DNA of 64,000 nucleotides, from contig NC_134277.1 in assembly GCF_949628215.1 (NCBI RefSeq), positions 89,021,963 to 89,085,962 of the forward strand, written 5' to 3'. A program made the translations under genes and the position numbers. How positions within the stretch are numbered: position 1 is the first letter of the stretch; every line of letters begins with the position of its first letter. The stretch is from Phalacrocorax aristotelis. Its lineage: Eukaryota; Chordata; Aves; Suliformes; Phalacrocoracidae. Below are positions 11,715 to 22,108 of this stretch, one piece after another. The notes under the pieces were generated by a model. It saw only the letters and a program-made list of their open reading frames with translations, ran no database searches and was not told the DNA's origin.

Positions 11715-14700
11715 GAAAAAAGCAAACAGAATATTTTAGATGTTTTTTTGTTAGTAGATTTTCTCTGATACTTTCATAGTTTCTTCTTTTGAAGAAGTCT
11801 CAGATTTCACCTAGTAGTGTGATGTTTTAATATTCTCCAGTTCCCTGAGCTTGATCGTAAAGCTCCAAGTAAGGTAGGCTGATGGTAAATTAATCTCTTT
11901 GTGTATTAAGGCCACTGTTCATCTAAGTTCCGCATAAATCACAAGCCCAAAATTCAGGGACAAATACATTGTATGGTGAAGCTCATTTTGAAAGTCTAAA
12001 CTTCTTTGACTTCTACCCTGGTGGCAGATGTGCATTTAACAGGTGACATAAGCGGGCATGTCTTCTTTCAAAACTTGTGGCTAGGGTTACTCAGATGGGG
12101 TACTACCTTCTCAGGTTAGCTTTGGTTCTGTGCAACTCTATAGATGATTTCCTGGTCAGTTTAGGAATTCAGAAGTACAATGCAATCTGGAGGCAGGGCA
12201 TTTTAATATGTGGCTTACAAACCATGGTTGCTGCTTAAAGCATTGTTTCATGTTTTTCTGCAATGTATCTTTAATGTAACTTTTCCATTGATGATATGAC
12301 AAAAATCTCTGTGTTGCATCAGCTCAAGACTGCATCTACCTCAGCACCCAGCCTCCGTCAGTGGCCAGCAGTGGCTGCGTAGGGCATTTCCCCTCTCACT
12401 CCGCACCCTGGCAGCCGGCCGTTCAGGGGGTTCCTGAGCTGGATGTTGCCACTAGAGCAGCATGTAGAATGGCCACCAGTGACCTAACCTCTGTGAATTT
12501 GCCAGTCCCTTTTTGAACCTGCTTGAAACACTGACCTCTAGCACACCCTAAGACAGTGAATTCCACAGTTAGTTTAATTATGCCTCATGGGGAGATAGGC
12601 TCGTGCTTGTTGGTTTGAAACCAGCTGCCTAGTGTCTTCACTGGGTGCTGGTACTTCTAAAGTTACAAGAGAAGAAAAAAGAAAATAATGTATGTCCCTT
12701 TTGACCTTCTCAGTGCTACTGGTAAAGACTGCTATGTGATTTAATGGGAAGAAAATGGAATTTAGGAAAGCCTTAATTTTACTAATGACAATCTCTCAAA
12801 TTAAACTGTTATGCTATCAGAGAAATATATGTTGTGCTGTGTAATTTAAAAATAGTCAACAGTATGTATTAACCATCTCTCTCTCAATGGGATTTTAATT
12901 TATTTTGCTTTTTCCCATCCATGTTTTCTTCCTTTACATGCTGCTAATGGTCCTCCTTCCCTGTGGGGAGGTCTTCCCCCTCTTCCCTGTGGGGAGGTCT
13001 TCAGAGAATTCTGGTCTGCGGCTGCTGATTAAGTGCTGCTTTTCATATGATACCATCCATATGTAATGTATTGATCCAGCTGTTACCTGGGTGATACAGC
13101 TCTTATAACACCTTTTTCCAGGGGAAGAAGGTAGAGGTCTGGAAGTTTATTGTACCTTAGTTACCCCAGTGTGGAACCTGGGGTGATTCCACATTAATGG
13201 AGTTCCATCAGCATTAGACGGTTAGCTAATGTGCGAGAGGACGATCGGGTCATTTATTTAGAGAAGAGCAGTCATTCATAAATACCAGAGTGGCATGTGT
13301 ACTGTAACACTGACACCCTGACTAAGCAAAAAGAAAAAACCGAACTGAGATGCAGCATTTGTTTGAAGTGAAATGGTAGCTACGAGTTACTACAAGTACA
13401 TCCGCATCTTCACGATAAAACTCTAAGTCACTGAGAGCCGGAAATGCGGGATCCAAAAGAGGTACGTGTTTACAGTACAAAGCACAACCAACTGCACGTT
13501 TAGAGATCATGAATGTGTTGAATTAAGTTTTGACTTATAAGTAAAAAAACCTCCATGGATTGCCTAGCAAGGAATATGGAATCAACAGGAAATCAAATTA
13601 AAAGCCATTTCTAAAGTTTATTGTTAATATTAACGTAAAGGGGAATAGTCCTCTGTATATGGGAGAAATTCTGGAGCTGCATTACTGTGACTAGGGAGTG
13701 GAAATGTGGTTAAGCAGCTTCAGCGGAAAGGAGGTTCTGCAAGCATTGCTGTCATTTCTCTTTTCTAGGAATGAGTTAAACTGCCAATTTTCCTCGCTTT
13801 TATTTTACAACTGTTCTTTGAGGTTGCTATGGAGTATCTAAGCCCCCTGTGTGCTGTAATTTGTTGTTTGTAGTATACAAGTGGGAAAAGCCAAATATCC
13901 AAACCAAAGCGAAAGGGTCGGGTTTTGAACTGTATGACTTCACTCTGGAATTCTCTGGTAGGTTTTTTTCATTCATTTGACTTCATTTTAGGAATTGTAA
14001 ATAAATAACATTGACAAAGTTATTTAGAATATGGGAAAACAGATTATATATGAGGACTAAATTGTAAGGCTGGCTACTTTCCCAAGGCAAAATGTGGTAG
14101 ACTAATGTGCATTTAGTGCTACATTTCAGACGTGCCTCTGAGGAAACAGTGAATTTTGGATTGCTAATATCCTTAGATAAAGCTCTTTAAAGAATAATTC
14201 TAATAATCCAATAAAAAGAAAATCAAGAGATGGGAGGGTTACAAGGATCAGGCAGTGACTTTAATTCAAAAATAAAAAAAATGTATCGAATGTCCTGTGA
14301 TAGGATAATAATGTATCGGCATTTTAAACACTTATTATAATGACATGCACAGCAATCTATGAAACTGTTACCTTTTTATGTGTTTATTTTCACTCTGAAA
14401 GATAAAGTATTTTTCCTATGCTATATAAGCTTTGTCTTGCATAGAGCTTTGAAACGATGTGTCTGCTTCACTACTTCACCCCACTGATGACTTTTGATAT
14501 GTCTTTTACCAACAGATGAATAGTCTGAGGAAATAATGCCAACGTAATGTTTAAAAGTGATACTAACCCAACCTTTGAAAACAAAGGAACGCCCTTTAAA
14601 AGAAAAAAAAGTTTTGTCTAAATGAGTGGCTCAGCTAAGTCAACATGTTTCCTAACCTGAAAAGACCTCCAATGCTTAATACTGTTTTGTGTAAGTTAAA

Positions 14701-14799
14701 AGGAAGGTTTATAGCAGTACTCCTCGCAGCAGCACACCCTGCCTACACCATCAATAAAATTATCGGCTTTAAGTGAACTGTCAACTTTGTGGCTCTGCG
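11715..14799. other. Spacer between the CMBL copies
   Basis: No gene is recognised. A 20-bp direct repeat (TTCCCTGTGGGGAGGTCTTC) occurs at 12957-12976 and 12983-13002, a 26-bp period. The rest is AT-rich unique-looking sequence. The spacer may contain the promoter of copy 2. Confidence 0.45.
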
Positions 14800-14974
14800 A
14801 CATGCAAAGGTAAAGGCAGCAACTTACGTAACTCTTATTTGAAGAAACCTGATCCTTGCACTCACCCCTTTCGTTCTGAGTTAGCACTTTCTTCTGGAAT
14901 TACATTCAGAGGTAACATCCACGCAGAGCTCTTGCGACTTGCCTCTGCTATCGGACTCGCTTGCTGCGCTACAG
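14800..14974 (+). other. Candidate noncoding 5' exon of CMBL copy 2
   Basis: The sequence has more CpG than its surroundings and ends in ACAG then GTATGT, a fair splice donor at 14975. The next good acceptor in the right place is at 17002, directly before the copy 2 ATG, giving an intron of about 2.0 kb. The start point is arbitrary and no transcript evidence exists, so this is inference. The open frame through it has no recognised domain. Confidence 0.2.
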
Positions 14975-17002
14975 GTATGTGTGGGTTTTGTTTTGTTTTG
15001 TTTTTTTAAAAACTTTTATGGCTTTGCCTCCTGCGAAATGTAAAACAAGTGCGTGCTGAGGTCTGACTTGGCATATTTGGGGGACTTTTGTTTTTTCTAT
15101 GTGCTTTTTTGAAGAGTGCATGCTCATTTAAATGCTATCAGGGTGCTACTTTCTTCCCTAATTGTTTGAGATGACGATTCAGAAACCTTTTCTTTTCCCT
15201 CCTGAGGTGAGGAAGACCTCTCAGGAGGAGGACTCAGGAGAGTCTGTTGAAAGTGAAAGGATATACTGACTGGTAAGGGAATTGTGGTTTTGCTTCTAGA
15301 GTTCTGAAATACATGTTTCTTTAATATTCAGTTGCTGGTTTTTTTAATATTTTGGTCTAATCGAAAGGAAATGTTTGTGGATGGAAACTAGTTATCTTCT
15401 CTCTCCTATTATATATTTAAACTGTATTTTGTCTTATATGCTCATCTATTAATTCATTTTTTCCTGATAGACTTATTTTAAATTAGAAGTCCTCTATGCG
15501 AGACTACATGTGGGAAAAAACACCTATGGGTGGGTGTGGCTTATTAAAAAAAATGTAGAGGATTAGTATAAATATGTTCCCAGAGTTAATACAGCTTTCA
15601 TGTAAGATAGAGCTTGTCTTGAATTGATCTGTGAAAATGAAATCTCCCGACATCTGCAACCCTATCCCTGCTAATACTGCTTGGGATATTCTCAGTTTTA
15701 AATCCTGCAAATCCAGAACATCTTGGTCCATGGAAATCTGTGCAAATTGCCTGGCTCTAAAGTTGGTTGCTTGCTTGTTTTCCTAAAGCTGTCCCTTTAG
15801 TGCCACAATTATGTAAGTTCTGCTACTGCAGGGACTGTTCAGTAACCCTTTTTTTCCCATTTCTCTCTGTATGTTTGGCATGGTCAAGTTTGAACATCCT
15901 TGTTTCTGTACTAGCAAAATTCTCTTAGTGCACACCATTTACCTGTAGACAGTTTAAGTAAAGCTTTATCTAAACTATCTCCACATTCTTTAATAATTTG
16001 GAGATACTCTGTGCATATTCAAATATGTTATTTGAGTAATTTTGCAGCAATATGAAGTCAGTTCACCCAGCTGGTTAACCTAAGGTCAGTGGCATAAAAT
16101 CATTAACTTGAGACCAAAGAGTTACATAAATCTGTGTTATATTTGGCTGGCATTTTTTGACCTTTGTGAATTACTTGTTTATTTTTGTTTAAGCAATAGT
16201 TTGTAAAAAAATTAACCGTGTCTTACTGTTACCTTGTTCATAAAATATTTGGCTCAACTTAAGCTTCTTTCCTTATGTTCAGTTTTCTTTTTTCCTGTCT
16301 TGGGGGTTGAATGTATTCCTTATTTAATATTAGATAAATATAATTTTGTACTCTGGCTTTCACTGATATGTTTTTATTGGCACCTCCCTTTAGTATCCTC
16401 CTTCAGAAGTCTGCAGTATCTGATGCTAAAGCTGGTTTAGAAAAATAATTTCTTGACCTGAAAAGGTCAGCTATGGAATATTTTAAGTCTCTGGAGGAAA
16501 ATATCACAGTTAATCTAAGTGTAATTGTATCTTTCTACACAGTAACTCTTCCCCCCGCCCCCCCCCTTCAAAATGCTAAGTCCTGTGTTAAGCCGTTACA
16601 GTCTATACTAAAGAAAGTTATGCATTCCTGACAGGGGCACCTCACGATGAAGAGTGAAATAACTGGCTTCATCGCTATTTAAATAACTTGCGATGGTTGC
16701 CTGGCTAGTTGGTCTTAACTTTATTTTTACTCTATTACTGTAGGGTGCAGAAGCCTATGTATGTACCAGGTCCCTGCTGAAGAGTTCATAACATAAGTAA
16801 CTTCAACAAGATTATTATTTATACAAAACAACCCAATGGGGCTTATTGACCAATGTTGCATTTTAGATCTAACAGTAATCAGTATGTTCACAATACTACT
16901 GTAATGATTCAAAAATTCGATAATCTATGATACTGCTGCGTTTTAATGTTTTTCAGTATGGTATGCTGGGATATTCACATCTGAATGTTATTTGTTCTTT
17001 AG
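14975..17002. other. Noncoding sequence upstream of CMBL copy 2
   Basis: No coding exon or known repeat is recognised. A short C-rich run lies near 16550-16567. The stretch ends in the acceptor TTCTTTAG at 17002, so at least its distal part is intron. Confidence 0.4.
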
Positions 17003-17010
17003 TATCACAC

Positions 17011-20000
17011 ATGGCTAATGAATCGAGGCCCTGCCCATGTGATATTGGAGACAGGTTTGACTATGGAGGCCGTGGGCAGGAAGTACAAGTCGAGCACATC
17101 AAGGCGTACGTTTGCAAACCACCTGCCAGCGTGGACAAAGCTGTGATTGTGATTCATGATATATTTGGATGGCAACTCCCAAACACCAGATACATGGCTG
17201 ATATGCTTGCAGCTAATGGATACATGTAAGAAATACTACTGTTTTCGAAGTGTCTTTTCAATAAGAAAGTTTGTTGAACCATTTCCTTTTTTTTATACAA
17301 ACCATACCAACACAAATAATTTCATAGGCTTCACTTAGGTGTTTCTCTAAAGAGCTTCCTGTTTGTTAAAACAGTGTAAGAAGTCTAATACAGTTAAATA
17401 GTCCTACCGTAATGAGATAGTAGGCAAGCACAGAAGAAGAGAGGGAAAACAGAAAATCTTGTTATGCGTCTTTCATCCTCCATGAGCCTGAAGCAGCCTG
17501 CTTCCTCCCTCCCAACGTGGCATCTGTGCAACTTTGCTCTTACAGTAAAAATTCCAGAGAAGCTGAAAGTCATTCCATGAAGATAAAGTGTATCAGCTTG
17601 TGCCAAAGAAAGAAACAAGTCATCAAATATGTGAAAAGCATATTGGATGTCCCCTTTCCTGTATTACTATGTTAGCATTCCTTCTAGCCCAAATGAAGGT
17701 AATGCCATGTAAATTGTAGTTTGTTTGTTTGTTTTCGAAATTTGGTAGGAAACCACCAAGGATTTTGAACTGCAGTTAACAATTTGTCAAATAAATGAAT
17801 GAATTTTCACAGGGCAAAATGTTCCAAAAGTTATGCTAAATCTCCTTATTAGCACAGAGTAATAATGACGGTTGCTTATACAGTGCTTTGATGTAGATTA
17901 AATTCTATGCATATTCAACAAAATGAATTTGTTGTATAGTACACATGGAATTTTCTTTAATCCTTTCTCAATATTATTTCATGGGCATCAAAATGTTTTC
18001 TTTTTTCTTGCAGAGCCATCTGCCCAGACTTTTTTGTGGGACAAGAAGCTTGGAAGCCTTCTAATGACTGGGCGTCTTTCGATAACTGGCTGAAGACCCG
18101 AAATGCCAGCAAAATAGACATGTACAATCATTGTTCCTTGTCAAGCAAGTGGACATCCTTCTTTCGTAGGAATCTTTGCCTCAGTAAAGACGCAGGATTA
18201 GTTCCTAAATTATTAATTTCATGCAGCTCATGGGTCAAGTTTTTAGTTATGTGAGGGGAGCTTTTTGGAGAAAAGTAGAATTTTGAACGAGAATAAAAGT
18301 GCCCACTGTTGAGCCGTGCAGATGGTAGAAGTGAGATGAATGACTCAAAAGAAAAGAACTGGCAAAGGCTAGAAAATGCAGCTCACTCCTTCCACTTCAG
18401 TTTGATTCAGTTCCCGCAGGCAGGCACAACTTCCATGGATTTCAGATGGGGTGCAAGCGTAGTCACCAAACACTATTTAACTAAAGAACATTGGTCCTGC
18501 TCCCCATCCGGTCCCAGATAGTTCAAAGCATACTACTTTCCCAGTCTTCTAGCTATATTTTCCCATTTTTATCTGACATGTAGCTTGACTGCATAATGTT
18601 ACTGCTGATTTTGAAGCAATAATTTCAATTTTACTTCCACAATTTCAGAAAAATATTTGTCTCCTCGATGAGAGGTAGTTTACCTATAATCACATTTGTG
18701 ATAATGTGATGCTCTTGACTGGCTGTGTGTCTCAAACTTTGGTGTTAGCCCATAAGACAGCTATTGCCATTTGTGAAATTAATTGGACTGCTGCTTATAA
18801 AATCACCTTTAGGTTCTAGTAACAGTGATCTAGGAAGACTGATTTTCTCCTTTGTCTACTCCCCTGGATTTTCTCTTGTATTTTACAAGTGATTAATACT
18901 AAACTAGTGTTGTGGGTTGACTCCAGCCAGCAGCCAAGCACCTGTACTGCCACTCACTCACTCCCCCCCAAGGAGGGACAGGGGAGTGAATATGAGGAAC
19001 AAAAGCACTAAAACTTATGGATTGAGATAAAGACAGTTTCATTAGTGAAGGAAAGACAGAAGTCAGGAGTGATGCAAAGACAGTCGTTCACCATCTCCCA
19101 TAAGCAGACTGATGCCCAGTCAGTCTCTGAGCAGCAGCCACCTTGGAGGCCAGGGAAATAGAGGTAGAGCCTTAATTCACTTTCATTTACATGTCTCAGA
19201 GAAGCTGATGTCATCCTGAAATATCTAAGTGAACGATGTGGTGCAAAGAAGATTGGTGTCATTGGGTTTTGCTGGGGTGGAGCAGCAGTACATCATCTGA
19301 TGCTGAAAAATCCTCTTTTAAAGACAGGGGTGTCCCTCTATGGTAAGTCTCAAATACCTATTACGTTCTGAGCAGACATGACCAGTGCAGGAACTTATTC
19401 TATAGGAGTATTACTATAACAAAGCTGGTGTGACATCTTATGAAAGAAGGTGATTTTATTACACAAAATCTTTAAGCAATTTGATTTTGTACACTCACAT
19501 TTTTGCACTTAATCATAACCAGCAAGATCTATGTATTCAAGTGGCATGGCCAGGATCGTTTCTGTTCAACACAGCGTACAAGGGACACCAAATGCCAAGG
19601 CCTCACTACAGCTCAGGTTCTTCTTGGCTGGTGATGACAAAATGGTTTCTGGGCATATCTTTTATATCTTTTAGGAGCCAGCAGTTACTATGAGGTGGAT
19701 CTTTACCATGGTATCTTGCTTACCTCAGTCTGAATAAGTCTTAGGACAGGTTGCTGCGCACCGTCTGCGTTTCATGCTCTGGAAAACCTGTTTGACACAC
19801 ATGTCTGTACTCTATTTCCCTGTTGGGCTAACAGAGAAAGACATGGCAGTAGTGATACGCTGCAACCTTTTTGCTGTCCTTCTGTTAAAGTGCAGGGTCT
19901 CTTGCCAATGAGTCTTCTGGGCTGGGGGCTGCACAGGCTGCAGACCTTCAAGTCATGACATGAACACCTTATTCCTCAATGTTACTCCTGGCAGTGGCCC

Positions 20001-22098
20001 CTTGTTACTAATATGAATAATTTTTTAGCTCTCTGTTTTATTCCTTGCACTCACACACTTCCATTCTTGAAGTATTTATGCTACTTTTAATGTTTTTGTT
20101 ATAAAACTCTGTACTTCTATATAACCCAGGACAACTTATATTCATTTGAGGTGAAAGGAAGTTGAAGGTATTTTTTCCAGAAAGTTTATGGGGACTATTT
20201 TGCTGCACCGATTTGCTGATCAGCTGAGTCAATTCACCAATGCTACTTGCTAATTTTTTACATTTCTGTTGTAATAATTTCAATAATGAAAAAAGTGGCC
20301 AGGGTGGTAGCTAGTTGGTTTTACTGTTACCTAAATTCAAATATATTTGCACAGTCAAAATTACAATATTAGTTTGTTCTGAATTTCTATCAATATAAAT
20401 ATATGTACACTGAAATCCTAACCATGTGTCTGGAATGATGGATATTTACAATTGTCTTGAAAATGGCCATGCCAGGCTACAGGCGAGCAGCTCAAAGTGT
20501 CCATCTTTCACAGGACCCTGTCTCTACAGTCGTTAGAAGCAGATGCCCAAAGAAAACCACAAGAATGGGGCAAATGTAACAATGCTTCCTTAACTTTTTC
20601 AGACACAACTGGTCTTTCTATCTTTAATGACATCCCAAATCACAGGAAGTTCTCACAACAAAAGGGACTTTTGAGCAAAGTGTGTTTAATTCCATTACAA
20701 GCTGAATATCTCTAGCTGATCAGAATGACTTTTATTTTAACTGTATAGCTTTGGTAGTGATTTAACTACTTTAAGTAGCATGACTCATTGTATATGCCTC
20801 TCATTCTTCCCTAGGAGTGATCAGGTTCTTTGAGGACAGAGCCAGTTTGCTTCATCCCACCTTCTTCATTTTTGCTGAAAAGGATGACTACATCCCATTG
20901 GAGCAGGTGAATTTCCCATCAAAGATGTTTATCTTTCTAATGCTTCTCATGCTTTTTTTTTGTAATTTGATATTTAATTTAGAGAAAGTAGAAAACTAAT
21001 TTGCACTTTTCTTCTTCTTTCACTAACTCTTACAGTAGCTCTAAGCAAATTTATGTCATTTATCCCCAAATCAAAAAGTTTTACCATGACACTAAAAAAA
21101 TGCTTTCTGTTTCTGTTGCAAAATATAGATGATTTATATATGAGAGTTTGTAGAAGGAAAAGGGCAAGAATCCAAAGGAAGACTTCTGTCAAGTTTAAGA
21201 TAGGAGACCCTCTTTAATCATACCGATGGTGCATAAAATCAGCTGAAGTCCCCACCTGTGCTGGTGGAATCACAAGTTGCAGGAGAATTAAAAAATCCTG
21301 TGACTATCCTTTTCCTTCTCCCACTGTCCTGCAGAGCTTCTCCTTTCTGGTAGTCTGTCAACAGCCTTCCTGGGGAGCACAGGTGGAGAATAACTGGAGA
21401 AAGGTGTTTATCTATCAAGGGGATGAGAGAGGAAGACACACTTTCACTGAGTGGCATTGGCTTTAATTTTCCTGCTAAAAATGTCAGTAGCTTTGAACTG
21501 CTGATTTTGTATCTGTCCCTTGCCTCCCTCAATTTCAAACTAATTCAAAATCTTGCCCCATATTTCTTTTTTGTGAGGTCTATCAACAGTAACTTGTACA
21601 GTGAGCACTACATGCTAACCTCATGACACTGAGCAATAGGTGTTTTTACCTTTACAGGTATTATTTCAATAACCCATATACTTATTTTGCAGTTTTATAC
21701 AGTCAGATGCTGTTAATTTGCTGGAGAAAAAAGCCTAGATAAATAAATGAAGTGTAGTAACAGAAATGCATTTGGGTATAAAATCAGTAGAAAAGAAAAT
21801 GATGGCAAGGACACACTGTCTGTCTTCCAGAAAAGTATAATCCAGGACAATTTGAGGACTGCAAATGCATAACATGTTAACTCCATGCTCAGCCAACATG
21901 GAACATTCTGTGTTACAGGTGACCCTACTGGAGCAGAAGCTTAAACAAAACTGTAAAGTTGATTATGAAGTTAAAATCTACCCTGGACAGACGCATGGGT
22001 TTGTACATCGCAAAAGAGAAGATATCAATCCTCAAGATAAACCTTATATTGAGGAAGGAAGAAAGGATATGATCAACTGGCTGAATAAATATCTTTAG
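17011..22098 (+). CDS. CMBL: CMBL copy 2, five coding exons, 245 aa
   Basis: This is the second tandem dienelactone-hydrolase-family gene. Coding exons by my reading are 17011-17225, 18014-18121, 19200-19342, 20815-20906 and 21919-22098. Exon lengths (215, 108, 143, 92, 180) and phases equal copy 1, and the product is again 245 residues. Cys132 in GFCWGG, Asp179 in FAEKDD and His212 in GQTHGF are kept, so catalysis is plausible. The proteins differ at about 38 positions (roughly 84% identity), all after residue 79. Clusters lie at 143-150 and 157-169. The donor after exon 2 (CAT then GTACAA) is very weak. If it were not used, reading would run on to a stop at 18252-18254 and lose the nucleophile. 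An antisense LTR fragment ends just before exon 3. The gene may be functional, specialised or starting to decay. Confidence 0.9.
17226..18013 (+). other. CMBL copy 2 intron 1 (between coding exons)
   Basis: The intron is 788 bp, against 2,705 bp in copy 1. Its first nine bases (GTAAGAAAT) equal copy 1 and similarity then stops. The acceptor is TTCTTGCAG at 18013. No mobile element is recognised. Confidence 0.75.
18908..19165 (-). mobile_element. Antisense ERVL-type LTR fragment in CMBL copy 2 intron 2
   Basis: It starts with TGTTGTGGGTTGACTCCAGC, the reverse complement of an avian LTR 3' end of the form GTCAACCCACAACA. It then runs through a CTCACTCCCCCCC block and the antisense of a polyadenylation region (TTGAGATAAAGACAG), which pairs with CTGTCTTTATCTCAA in the solo LTR at 32056-32634. 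The far border is unclear because it fades into intron sequence. It lies only about 35 bp before exon 3 of copy 2. Confidence 0.75.
19343..20814 (+). other. CMBL copy 2 intron 3
   Basis: The intron is 1,472 bp, donor GTAAGT, acceptor TTCCCTAG at 20814. It holds neither the CR1 fragment, the ATTCT array nor the 268-bp segment that occupy intron 3 of copy 1. No repeat family is recognised. Confidence 0.75.
20907..21918 (+). other. CMBL copy 2 intron 4
   Basis: The intron is 1,012 bp, donor GTGAAT, acceptor GTTACAG at 21918. Nothing else is recognised. Confidence 0.75.
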
Positions 22099-22102
22099 CA
22101 TA

Positions 22103-22108
22103 AATAAA
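22103..22108 (+). terminator. Candidate polyadenylation signal, CMBL copy 2
   Basis: AATAAA begins five bases after the stop codon at 22096-22098. This would give an unusually short 3' UTR, so a later site may be used instead. Confidence 0.25.

Noticed and set aside
18036-18254. Short gene reading through coding exon 2 of CMBL copy 2
   Set aside because: It is the exon plus unspliced intron. Homology to copy 1 ends at 18121. It is kept only as the likely product if the weak donor fails.
4746-22098. The CMBL duplication as a simple assembly duplicate
   Set aside because: Introns differ in length and content, and exons 2 to 5 carry many fixed differences, so two real loci exist. Only the identical exon 1 still needs a check.
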